In this document: positions 24,296-36,100 of the stretch, piece after piece
Layout of the letters: the number at the start of each line of letters is the position of its first letter
How positions within the stretch are numbered: position 1 is the stretch's first letter
Assembly: GCA_963402885.1 (NCBI GenBank)
Contig: OY727094.1
Coordinates: forward strand, 20,462,501 to 20,526,500
Source of the DNA: Antedon bifida
Lineage: Eukaryota; Echinodermata; Crinoidea; Comatulida; Antedonidae
Direction of reading: 5' to 3'
DNA length: 64,000 nucleotides
Translations under genes and position numbers: made by a program
The notes under the pieces: model-generated
Databases searched by the model: none
Seen by the model: the letters and a program-made list of their open reading frames with translations, nothing else
Told to the model about the DNA's origin: nothing

Positions 24296-24457
24296 TTCTA
24301 TGGACCTTAAATAATGAAATCATTGTTATTATTAGTATTTATTATTCTCAAATAGAAACTATTATAACAAATATTGTGATTTATTTTAACTGGTCTTTGG
24401 AATGTTAAAAAATAGATTATGTCGAAAAGGCACTGCTTCTCTATAACACTGAAGTTA

Positions 24458-25090
24458 GTTGTAGTGATATAAAACAAAATTTAAGTCAAAAGTTAATATC
24501 ATTACTTCTGGTCAATTGACAAATTCAGTCATTACCTTAATTAATACAAAAATATACATTTTTGACAATTTAAGCCCAATATTTTGATTTTATGCGCATT
24601 CGGTAACGAAATTTGAGGTTATCGGGTCAAAGGTCAATATTATGATTTCCAGTCACTTTTGGGAAAAATAGTTCGTTAGACCAAATACTAACATGTATAT
24701 TGTGAATATTTTAAGACCAACCTCATGTTTCTACTGTCAGTAGTTATCGAGATATGACCATACTAGGGTCAAAGGTCACAATTCCGGAAATGATGATTCC
24801 GGCCATTTTCTAATAAAATGTTGTATTAGAGTGAATAGAAACATATGTGTTCTAAGCAATTTAACACTAAAATGAACTCTGTACTCCTACCGGTTACTAA
24901 GATATGGACCATCATTTTGTTTTGGCGGCCATTTTGAAAATACTCCAAATATGGTCATAAAATACATTTTTTTTCTTGGCTACAGTGATTTTTTTAATCT
25001 GTATGTCCAAGTGAACATATGTGCAAAATTTGAAAACTTTGTCATCCGTGTAACGTTTTTGACCATTTTTCCCCTTAAGGCACCCCACTA
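24458..25090 (-). repeat. Right terminal inverted repeat (633 bp)
   Basis: This is the reverse complement of the left TIR, with about 10 extra bases near the tip (GGGGAAAAAT region at 25066-25075). It ends GGCACCCCACTA. Read inward it contains AAAAATGGTCAAAAACGTTA (25070 down to 25051), which closely resembles the box shared by all satellite monomers. Confidence 0.93.
24624..24778 (+). promoter_or_regulatory. Two DR1-type hexamer repeats in the right TIR
   Basis: GGGTCAAAGGTCA occurs at 24624-24636 and 24766-24778, mirroring the left TIR. Both copies are preserved in both TIRs. That follows from the near identity of the TIRs and is not independent evidence of selection. Confidence 0.4.
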
Positions 25091-25093
25091 TAA
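25091..25093. repeat. TAA target-site duplication, right
   Basis: TAA follows the terminal CCCCACTA, and the host B monomer then continues GCTATTTTGTGC. It pairs with 18017-18019. Confidence 0.85.
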
Positions 25094-25302
25094 GCTATTT
25101 TGTGCTCTTTGATGTTTTTGTGTGAAAAATTTTTGTCGAAATGCTTAAATTGGTCTAAAACGTTTTTAAATACGATATTAAGCTATTTTGTGCCCTTTGA
25201 TGTTTTTGTGTGAAAAGTTTTATCGAAATGCTCAAAATGGTCTAAAACGGTTTCTAATGTGATTTTAAGCACTTTGATGTTTTTGTGTAACCAACTTTTT
25301 TT

Positions 25303-28300
25303 GAAAATCACAAAATGGTCTAAAACGTCTCCAAATGCGATTTGAAGCTATTCTAAGCACTTTGGTGTTTTTATGTTAACAAGTTTTTTCGAAAATCACA
25401 AAATGGTCTAAAACGTTTTTAAATACGATATTAAGCTATTTTGTGCTCTTTGATGTTTTTGTGTAAAAAATTTTTGTCGAAATGCTCAAAATGGTCTAAA
25501 ACGTTTTTAAATACGATATTAAGCTATTTTGTGACCTTTTATGTTTTTGTGTGAAAAGTTTAATCGAAATTCTCAAAATGGTCTAAAACGGTTTCTAATG
25601 TGAATTTAAGCACTTTGATGTTTTTGTGTAACCAAGTTTTTTTGAAAATCACAAAATGGTCTAAAACGTCTCCAAATGCGATTTGAAGCTATTCTGTACA
25701 CTTTGATATTTTTATGTTAAAAAGTTTTTTCGAAATTCACAAAATGGTCTAAAACGTCTCCAAATGCGATTTGAAGCTATTCTTAGCACTTTGGTGTATA
25801 AATGTTAACAAGTTTTTTGGAAAATCACAAAATGGTCTAAAACGTCTCCAAATGCGATTTGAAGCTATTCTTAGCACTTTGGTGTTTTTATGTTAACAAG
25901 TTTTTCGAAAATCACAAAATGGTCTAAAACGTCTCCAAATGCGATTTGAAGCTATTCTAAGCACTTTGGTGTTTTTATGTTAACAAGTTTTTTCGAAAAT
26001 CACAAAATGGTCTAAAATGTCTCCAAATGCGATTTGAAGCTATTCTAAGCACTTTGGTGTTTTTTTGTTAACAAGTTTTTTTCGAAAATCACAAAAAGGT
26101 CTAAAACGTCTCCAAATGCGATTTAAAGCTATTCTAAGCACTTTGGTGTTTTTATGTTAACATATTTTTTCGAAAATCACAAAATGGTCTAAAATGTCTC
26201 CAAATGCGATTTGAAGCTATTCTGTACACTTTGATGTTTTGTGTGAAAATTTTTTGTCGAAATGCTCAAAATGGTCTAAAACGTTTTTAAATACGATATT
26301 AAGCTATTTTGTGCCCTTTGATGTTTTTGTGTGAAAAGTTTTATCGAAATGCTCAAAATCGTCTAAAACGGTTTCTAATGTGATTTTAAGCATTTTGATA
26401 TTTTTGTGTAACCAAGTTTTTTTGAAAATCACAAAATGGTCTAAAACGTCTCCAAATGCGATTTGAAGCTATTCTAAGCACTTTGGTGTTTTTATGTTAA
26501 CACATTTTTTCGAAAATCACAAAATGGTCTAAAACGTCTCCAAATGCGATTTGAAGCTATTCTGTACACTTTGATGTTTTTATGTTAACAAGTTTTTTCA
26601 AAAATCACAAAATGGTCTAAAAAGTCTCCAAATGCGATTTGAAGCTATTCTGTACACTTTGATGTTTTGTGTGAAAATTTTTTGTCGAAATACTCAAAAT
26701 GGTCTAAAACGTTTTTAAATACGATATTAAGCTATTTTGTGCTCTTTGATGTTTTTGTGTGAAAAATTTTTGTCGAAATGCTTAAATTGGTCTAAAACGT
26801 TTTTAAATACGATATTAAGCTATTTTGTGCCCTTTGATGTTTTTGTGTGAAAAGTTTTATCGAAATGCTCAAAATGGTCTAAAACGGTTTCTAATGTGAT
26901 TTTAAGCACTTTGATGTTTTTGTGTAACCAAGTTTCATCGAAATCCTCAAAATGGTCTAAAACGTCTCCAAATGCGATTTGAAGCTATTCTAAGCACTTT
27001 GGTGTTTTTATGATAACAAGTTTTTTCGAAAATCACAAAATGGTCTAAAACGTCTCCAAATGCGATTTGAAGCTCTTCTAAGCACTTTGGTGTTTTTATG
27101 TTAACAAGTTTTTTCGAAAATCACAAAATGGTCTAAAATGTCTCCAAATGCGATTTGAAGCTATTCTGTACACTTTGATGTTTAGAGTGAAAAATTTTTG
27201 TCGAAATGCTCAAAATGGTCTAAAACGTTTTTAAATACGATATTAAGCTATTTTGTGCTCTTTGGTGTTTTTGTGTGAACAATTTTTGTCGAAATGCTTA
27301 AATTGGTCTAAAACGTTTTTAAATACGATATTAAGCTATTTTGTGCCCTTTGATGTTTTTGTGTGAAAAGTTTTATCGAAATGCTCAAAATGGTCTAAAA
27401 CGGTTTCTAATGTGATTTTAAGCACTTTGATGTTTTTGTGTAACCAACTTTTTTTGAAAATCACAAAATGGTCTAAAACGTCTCCAAATGCGATTTGAAG
27501 CTATTCTAAGCACTTTGGTGTTTTTATGTTAACAAGTTTTTTCGAAAATCACAAAATGGTCTAAAACGTCTCCAAATGCGATTTGAAGCTATTCTAAGCA
27601 CTTTGGTGTTTTTATGTTAACATGTTTTTTCGAAAATCACAAAATGGTCTAAAATGTCTCCAAATGCGATTTGAAGCTATTCTAAGCACTTTGGTGTTTT
27701 TATGTTAACAAGTTTTTTCGAAAATCACAAAATGGTCTAAAACGTTTTTAAATACGATATTAAGCTATTTTGTGCTCTTTGATGTTTTTGTGTAAAAAAT
27801 TTTTGTCGAAATGCTCAAAATGGTCTAAAACGTTTTTAAATACGATATTAAGCTATTTTGTGTCCTTTTATGTTTTTGTGTGAAAAGTTTAATCGAAATG
27901 CTCAAAATGGTCTAAAACGGTTTCTAATGTGAATTTAAGCACTTTGATGTTTTTGTGTAACCAAGTTTTTTTGAAATTCACAAAATGGTCTAAAACGTCT
28001 CCAAATGCGATTTGAAGCTATTCTGTACACTTTGATATTTTTATGTTAAAAAGTTTTTTCGAAATTCACAAAATGGTCTAAAACGTCTCCAAATGCGATT
28101 TGAAGCTATTCTTAGCACTTTGGTGTATAAATGTTAACAACTTTTTTGGAAAATCACAAAATGGTCTAAAACGTCTCCAAATGCGATTTGAAGCTATTCT
28201 AAGCACATTGATGTTTTTATGTTAACAAGTTTTTTCGAAAATCACAAAATGGTCTAAAACGTCTCCAAATGCGATTTGAAGCTATTCTAAGCACTTTGGT

Positions 28301-29472
28301 GTTTTTATGTTAACAAGTTTTTTCGGAAATCACAAAATGGTCTAAAACGTCTCCAAATGCGATTTGAAGCTATTCTGTACACTTTGATGTTTTTATGTTA
28401 ACAAGTTTTTTCGAAAATCACAAAATGGTCTAAAACGTCTCCAAATGCGATTTGAAGACAAAAATTTTTCACTCTAAACATCAAAGTGTACAGAATAGCT
28501 TCAAAGCGATTTGAAGCTATTCTAAGCACTTTGGTGTTTTTATGTTAACAAGTTTTTTCGAAAATCACAAAATGGTCTAAAACGTCTCCAAATGCGATTT
28601 GAAGCTCTTCTAAGCACTTTGGTGTTTTTATGTTAACAAGTTTTTTCGAAAATCACAAAATGGTCTAAAATGTCTCCAAATGCGATTTGAAGGTATTCTG
28701 TACACTTTGATGTTTAGAGTGAAAAATTTTTGTCGAAATGCTCAAAATGGTCTAAAACGTTTTTAAATACGATATTAAGCTATTTTGTGCTCTTTGATGT
28801 TTTTGTGTAAAAAATTTTTGTCGAAATGCTCAAAATGGTCTAAAACGTTTTTAAATACGATATTAAGCTATTTTGTGTCCTTTTATGTTTTTGTGTGAAA
28901 AGTTTAATCGAAATGCTCAAAATGGTCTAAAACGGTTTCTAATGTGAATTTAAGCACTTTGATGTTTTTGTGTAACCAAGTTTTTTTGAAATTCACAAAA
29001 TGGTCTAAAACGTCTCCAAATGCGATTTGAAGCTATTCTGTACACTTTGATATTTTTATGTTAAAAAGTTTTTTCGAAATTCACAAAATGGTCTAAAACG
29101 TCTCCAAATGCGATTTGAAGCTATTCTTAGCACTTTGGTGTATAAATGTTAACAAGTTTTTTGGAAAATCACAAAATGGTCTAAAACGTCTCCAAATGCG
29201 ATTTGAAGCTATTCTAAGCACATTGATGTTTTTATGTTAACAAGTTTTTTCGAAAATCACAAAATGGTCTAAAACGTCTCCAAATGCGATTTGAAGCTAT
29301 TCTAAGCACTTTGGTGTTTTTATGTTAACAAGTTTTTTCGGAAATCACAAAATGGTCTAAAACGTCTCCAAATGCGATTTGAAGCTATTCTGTACACTTT
29401 GATGTTTTTATGTTAACAAGTTTTTTCGAAAATCACAAAATGGTCTAAAACGTCTCCAAATGCGATTTGAAG
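25303..29472. repeat. 4.17-kb segment duplicated at 39120-43289 (left copy)
   Basis: Anchors at a constant offset of 13,817 bp are the rare GTGACCTTTT (25531/39348), the inverted hairpin (28457/42274) and CACATTGATG (near 29220/43037). The right boundary of the copy falls where the second hairpin begins here (29472): after GAAG the sequences diverge, GACAAAA here against CTATTCT at 43290. Left limits are accurate to about 15 bp. Confidence 0.85.
28457..28523. repeat. Microinverted hairpin fragment, copy 2
   Basis: Identical to the structure at 16401: 49 inverted bases followed by normal GCGATTTGAAGC, giving the same 14-bp stem and GCGA loop. It lies in the first unit of the 1,015-bp duplication. 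Confidence 0.95.
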
Positions 29473-29538
29473 ACAAAAATTTTTCACTCTAAACATCAAA
29501 GTGTACAGAATAGCTTCAAAGCGATTTGAAGCTATTCT
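29472..29538. repeat. Microinverted hairpin fragment, copy 3
   Basis: Identical to the copies at 16401 and 28457. It lies in the second unit of the 1,015-bp duplication, exactly 1,015 bp after copy 2. Confidence 0.95.
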
Positions 29539-30170
29539 AAGCACTTTGGTGTTTTTATGTTAACAAGTTTTTTCGAAAATCACAAAATGGTCTAAAACGT
29601 CTCCAAATGCGATTTGAAGCTCTTCTAAGCACTTTGGTGTTTTTATGTTAACAAGTTTTTTCGAAAATCACAAAATGGTCTAAAATGTCTCCAAATGCGA
29701 TTTGAAGGTATTCTGTACACTTTGATGTTTAGAGTGAAAAATTTTTGTCGAAATGCTCAAAATGGTCTAAAACGTTTTTAAATACGATATTAAGCTATTT
29801 TGTGCTCTTTGATGTTTTTGTGTGAAAAATTTTTGTCGAAATGCTTAAATTGGTCTAAAACGTTTTTAAATACGATATTAAGCTATTTTGTGCCCTTTGA
29901 TGTTTTTGTGTGAAAAGTTTTATCGAAATGCTCAAAATGGTCTAAAACGGTTTCTAATGTGATTTTAAGCACTTTGATGTTTTTGTGTAACCAACTTTTT
30001 TTGAAAATCACAAAATGGTCTAAAACGTCTCCAAATGCGATTTGAAGCTATTCTAAGCACTTTGGTGTTTTTATGTTAACAAGTTTTTTCGAAAATCACA
30101 AAATGGTCTAAAACGTCTCCAAATGCGATTTGAAGCTATTCTAAGTACTTTGGTGTTTTTATGTTAACAT

Positions 30171-33100
30171 GTTTTTTCGAAAATCACAAAATGGTCTAAA
30201 ACGTCTCCAAATGCGATTTGAAGCTATTCTAAGCACTTTGGTGTTTTTATGTTAACAAGTTTTTTCGAAAATCACAAAATGGTCTAAAACGTCTCCAAAT
30301 GCGATTTGAAGCTATTCTAAGCACTTTGGTGTTTTTATGTTAACAAGGTTTTTCGAAAATCACAAAATGGTCTAAAACGTCTCCAAATGCGATTTGAAGC
30401 TATTCTAAGCACTTTGGTGTTTTTATGTTAACAAGTTTTTTCGAAAATCACAAAATGGTCTAAAACGTCTCCAAATTCGATTTGAAGCTATTCTAAGCAC
30501 TTTGGTGTTTTTATTTTAACAAGTTTTTGCGAAAATCACAAAATGGTCTAAAACGTCTCCAAATGCGATTTGAAGCTATTCTAAGCACTTTGGTGTTTTT
30601 ATGTTAATAAGTTTTTTCGAAAATCACAAAATGGTCTAGAATGTCTCCAAATGCGATTTGAAGCTATTCTGTACACTTTGATGTTTTGTGTGAAAAATTT
30701 TTGTCGAAATGCTCAAAATGGTCTAAAACGTTTTTAAATACGATATTAAGCTATTTTGTGCTCTTTGATGTTTTTGTGTGAAAAATTTTTGTCGAAATGC
30801 TTAAATTGGTCTAAAACGGTTTCTAATGTGATTTTAAGCACTTTGATGTTTTTGTTTAACCAAGTTTTTTTGAAAATCACAAAATGGTCTAAAATGTCTA
30901 AAAATGCGATTTGAAGCTATTCTAAGCACTTTGGTGTTTTTATGTTAACAAGTTTTTTTGAAAATCACAAAATGGTCTAAAACGTCTCTAAATACGATTT
31001 GAAGCTATTCTAAGCACTTTGGTGTTTTTATGTTAACAAATTTTTTCGAAAATCACAAAATGGTCTAAAACGTCTCCAAATGCGATTTGAAGCTATTCTT
31101 AGCACTTTGGTGTTTTTATGTTAACAAGTTTTTCGAAAATCACAAAATGGTCTAAAACGTCTCCAAATGCGATTTGAAGCTATTCTAAGCACTTTGATGT
31201 TTTTATGTTAACAAGTTTTTTCGAAAATCACAAAATGGTCTAAAACGTCTCCAAATGCGATTTGAAGCTATTCTAAGCACTTTGGTGTTTTTATGTTAAC
31301 AAGTTTTTTCGAAAATCACAAAATGGTCTAAAACGTCTCCAAATGCGATTTGAAGCTATTCTAAGCACTTTGGTGTTTTCATGTTAACAAGTTTTTTCGA
31401 AAATCACAAAATGGTCTAAAATGTCTCCAAATGCGATTTGAAGCTATTCTGTACACTTTGATGTTTTGTGTGAAAAATTTTTGTCGAAATGCTCAAAATG
31501 GTCTAAAACGTCTCCAAATGCGATTTGAAGCTATTCTAAGCACTTTGGTGTTTTTATGTTAACAGGTTTTTTCGAAAATCACAAAATGGTCTAAAATGTC
31601 TCCAAATGCGATTTGAAGCTATTCTAAGCACTTTGGTGTTTTTATGTTAAAAAGTTTTTTCGAAATTCACAAAATGGTCTAAAACGTCTCCAAATGCGAT
31701 TTGAAGCTATTCTTAGCACTTTGGTGTATAAATGTTAACAAGTTTTTTGGAAAATCACAAAATGGTCTAAAACGTCTCCAAATGCGATTTGAAGCTATTC
31801 TTAGCACTTTGGTGTTTTTATGTTAAAAAAATTTTTCGAAAATCACAAAACAGTCTAAAACGTCTCCAAATGCGATTTGAAGCTATTCTGTACACTTTGA
31901 TGTTTTTATGTTAACAAGTTTTTTCGAAAATCACAAAATGGTCTAAAACGTCTCCAAATGCGATTTGAAGCTATTCTGTACACTTTGATGTTTTGTGTGA
32001 AAAATTTTTGTCGAAATGCTCAAAATGGTCTAAAACGTTTTTAAATACGATATTAAGCTATTTTGTGCTCTTTGATGTTTTTGTGTGAAAATTTTTTGTC
32101 GAAATGCTTAAATTGGTCTAAAACGTTTTTAAATACGATATTAAGCTATTTTTGTGCCCTTTGATGTTTTTGTGTGAAAAGTTTTATCGAAATGCTCAAA
32201 ATGGTCTAAAATGGTTTCTAATGTGATTTTAAGCACTTTGATGTTTTTGTGTAACCAAGTTTTTTTGAAAATCACAAAATGGTCTAAAACGTCTCCAAAT
32301 GCGATTTGAAGCTATTCTAAGCACTTTGGTGTTTTTATGTTAACATGTTTTTTCGAAAATCACAATATGGTCTAAAATGTCTCCAAATGCGATTTGAAGC
32401 TATTCTAAGCACTTTGGTGTTTTTATGTTATCAAGTTTTTTCGAAAATCACAAAATGGTCTAAAACGTTTTTAAATACGATATTAAGCTATTTTGTGCTC
32501 TTTGATGTTTTTGTGTAAAAAAATTTAGTCGAAATGCTCAAAATGGTCTAAAACGTTTTTAAATACGATATTAAGCTATTTTGTGTCCTTTTATGTTTTT
32601 GTGTGAAAAGTTTAATCGAAATGCTCAAAATGGTCTAAAACGGTTTCTAATGTGATTTTAAGCACTTTGATGTTTTTGTGTAACCAAGTTTTTTTGAAAA
32701 TCACAAAATGGTATAAAACGTTTCCAAATGCGATTTGAAGCTATTCTATGCACTTTGGTGTTTTTATGTTAACAAGTTTTTTCGAAAATCACAAAATGGT
32801 CTAAAACGTCTCCAAATGCGATTTGAAGCTATTCTAAGCACTTTGGTGTTTTTATGTTAACATGTTTTTTCGAAAATCACAAAATGGTCTAAAATGTCTC
32901 CAAATGCGATTTGGAGCTATTCTAAGCACTTTGGTGTTTTTATGTTAACAAGTTTTTTCGAAAATCACAAAATTGTCTAAAACGTTTTTAAATACGATAT
33001 TAAGCTATTTTGTGCTCTTTGATGTTTTTGTGTAAAAAATTTTTGTCGAAATGCTCAAAATGGTCTAAAACGTTTTTAAATACGATATTAAGCTATTTTG

Positions 33101-36100
33101 TGTCCTTTTATGTTTTTGTGTGAAAAGTTTAATCGAAATGCTCAAAATGGTCTAAAATGGTTTCTAATGTGAATTTAAGCACTTTGATGTTTTTGTGTAA
33201 CCAAGTTTTTTTGAAAATCACAAAATGGTCTAAAACGTCTCCAAATGCGATTTGAAGCTATTCTGTACACTTCGATATTTTTATGTTAAAAAGTTTTTTC
33301 GAAATTCACAAAATGGTCTAAAACGTCTCCAAATGAGATTTCAAGCTATTCTTAGCACTTTGGTGTATAAATGTTAACAAGTTTTTTGGAAAATCACAAA
33401 ATGGTCTAAAACGTCTCCAAATGCGATTTGAAGCTATTCTTAGCACTTTGGTGTTTTTATGTTAACAAGTTTTTTTGAAAATCACAAAATGGTCTAAAAC
33501 GTCTCCAAATGCGATTTGAAGCTATTCTGTATACTTTGATGTTTTTATGGTAACAAGTTTTTTCGAAAATCACAAAATGGTCTAAAACGTCTCCAAATGC
33601 GATTTGAAGCTATTCTAAGTACTTTGGTGTTTTTATGTTAACATGTTTTTTCGAAAATCACAAAATGGTCTAAAACGTCTCCAAATGCGATTTGAAGCTA
33701 TTCTAAGCACTTTGGTGTTTTTATGTTAACAAGTTTTTTCGAAAATCACAAAATGGTCTAAAACGTTTTTAAATACGATATTAAGCTATTTTGTGCTCTT
33801 TGATGTTTTTGTGTAAAAAATTTTTGTCGAAATGCTCAAAATGGTCTAAAACGTTTTTAAATACGATATTAAGCTATTTTGTGTCCTTTTATGTTTTTGT
33901 GTGAAAAGTTTAATCGAAATGCTCAAAATGGTCTAAAACGGTTTCTAATGTGAATTTAAGCACTTTGATGTTTTTGTGTAACCAAGTTTTTTTGAAATTC
34001 ACAAAATGGTCTAAAACGTCTCCAAATGCGATTTGAAGCTATTCTAAGCACTTTGATGTTTTTATGTTAACAAGTTTTTTCGAAAATCACAAAAATGGTC
34101 TAAAACGTCTCCAAATGCGATTTGAAGCTATTCTAAGCACTTTGGTGTTTTTATGTTAACAAGTTTTTTCGAAAATCACAAAATGGTCTAAAACGTCTCC
34201 AAATGCGATTTGAAGCTATTCTAAGCACTTTGGTGTTTTTATGTTAACAAGTTTTTTCGAAAATCACAAAATGGTCTAAAACGTCTCCAAATGCGATTTG
34301 AAGCTATTCTAAGCACTTTGGTGTTTTTATGTTAACAAGTTTTTTCGAAAATCACAAAATGGTCTAAAACGTCTCCAAATGCGATTTGAAGCTATTCTAA
34401 GCACTTTGGTGTTTTTATGTTAACAAGGTTTTTCGAAAATCACAAAATGGTCTAAAACGTCTCCAAATGCGATTTGAAGCTATTCTAAGCACTTTGGTGT
34501 TTTTATGTTAACAAGTTTTTTCGAAAATCACAAAATGGTCTAAAACGTCTCCAAATTCGATTTGAAGCTATTCTAAGCACTTTTGTGTTTTTATTTTAAC
34601 AAGTTTTTTCGAAAATCACAAAATGGTCTAAAACGTCTCCAAATGCGATTTGAAGCTATTCTAAGCACTTTGGTGTTTTTATGTTAATAAGTTTTTTCGA
34701 AAATCACAAAATGGTCTAGAATGTCTCCAAATGCGATTTGAAGCTATTCTGTACACTTTGATGTTTTGTGTGAAAAATTTTTGTCGAAATGCTCAAAATG
34801 GTCTAAAACGTTTTTAAATACGATATTAAGCTATTTTGTGCTCTTTGATGTTTTTGTGTGAAAAATTTTTGTCGAAATGCTTAAATTGGTCTAAAACGGT
34901 TTCTAATGTGATTTTAAGCACTTTGATGTTTTTGTTTAACCAAGTTTTTTTGAAAATCACAAAATGGTCTAAAATGTCTAAAAATGCGATTTGAAGCTAT
35001 TCTAAGCACTTTGGTGTTTTTATGTTAACAAGTTTTTTTGAAAATCACAAAATGGTCTAAAACGTCTCTAAATACGATTTGAAGCTATTCTAAGCACTTT
35101 GGTGTTTTTATGTTAACAAATTTTTTCGAAAATCACAAAATGGTCTAAAACGTCTCCAAATGCGATTTGAAGCTATTCTTAGCACTTTGGTGTTTTTATG
35201 TTAACAAGTTTTTCGAAAATCACAAAATAGTCTAAAACGTCTCCAAATGCGATTTGAAGCTATTCTAAGCACTTTGATGTTTTTATGTTAACAAGTTTTT
35301 TCGAAAATCACAAAATGGTCTAAAACGTCTCCAAATGCGATTTGAAGCTATTCTAAGCACTTTGGTGTTTTTATGTTAACAAGTTTTTTCGAAAATCACA
35401 AAATGGTCTAAAACGTCTCCAAATGCGATTTGAAGCTATTCTAAGCACTTTGGTGTTTTCATGTTAACAAGTTTTTTCGAAAATCACAAAATGGTCTAAA
35501 ATGTCTCCAAATGCGATTTGAAGCTATTCTGTACACTTTGATGTTTTGTGTGAAAAATTTTTGTCGAAATGCTCAAAATGGTCTAAAACGTCTCCAAATG
35601 CGATTTGAAGCTATTCTAAGCACTTTGGTGTTTTTATGTTAACAGGTTTTTTCGAAAATCACAAAATGGTCTAAAATGTCTCCAAATGCGATTTGAAGCT
35701 ATTCTAAGCACTTTGGTGTTTTTATGTTAAAAAGTTTTTTCGAAATTCACAAAATGGTCTAAAACGTCTCCAAATGCGATTTGAAGCTATTCTTAGCACT
35801 TTGGTGTATAAATGTTAACAAGTTTTTTGGAAAATCACAAAATGGTCTAAAACGTCTCCAAATGCGATTTGAAGCTATTCTTAGCACTTTGGTGTTTTTA
35901 TGTTAAAAAAATTTTTCGAAAATCACAAAATAGTCTAAAACGTCTCCAAATGCGATTTGAAGCTATTCTGTACACTTTGATGTTTTTATGTTAACAAGTT
36001 TTTTCGAAAATCACAAAATGGTCTAAAACGTCTCCAAATGCGATTTGAAGCTATTCTGTACACTTTGATGTTTTGTGTGAAAAATTTTTGTCGAAATGCT

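Larger units (their letters stand above)
23569..24457. other. 5' region of the transposase gene
   Basis: This is unique DNA between the start codon and the right TIR. It should hold the promoter and 5' leader of the minus-strand gene. Visible items are a TATA-like run on the minus strand (about 23632-23639), several GCCTA/TAGGCCT-like words (about 23,770, 23,920 and 24,000) and a plus-strand CCAAT/TATA pair near 24.2-24.3 kb. No coding frame of note was found. Confidence 0.6.
18020..25090 (-). mobile_element. Autonomous DNA transposon, Academ-like, 7,071 bp
   Basis: This complete cut-and-paste type element is inserted in a class B satellite monomer. The termini read TAGTGGGGTGCCTTA and its complement. 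The TIRs are over 620 bp long and the insertion is flanked by a TAA duplication. It carries one two-exon gene, on the minus strand, for a large transposase with an XPG/PIN-like nuclease block. The near-identical TIRs and the unbroken reading frame indicate a recent, potentially active copy. An XPG-type nuclease joined to a transposase and a 3-4 bp duplication are what I recall for the Academ superfamily, so that is my inferred placement. PIF/Harbinger (TAA duplication) and KDZ-like families are alternatives that fit the protein less well. Internal non-coding stretches hold regulatory-looking motifs but no second convincing gene. Confidence 0.85.
27731..29760. repeat. 1,015-bp tandem duplication carrying the hairpin
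   Basis: 27731-28745 and 28746-29760 are near-identical. Anchors include the inverted fragment (28457 and 29472) and the TTGATATTTT monomer (28021 and 29036), all at an offset of 1,015. One visible difference is ACTTTTTTGG in the first copy against AGTTTTTTGG in the second, near 28140/29155. Confidence 0.88.

Noticed and set aside
25079-25090. CACTA-type (CMC) transposon ends
   Set aside because: CACTA occurs at the right tip but in the opposite sense: these elements start with CACTA and end with TAGTG, while this one starts with TAGTG. The protein also differs.
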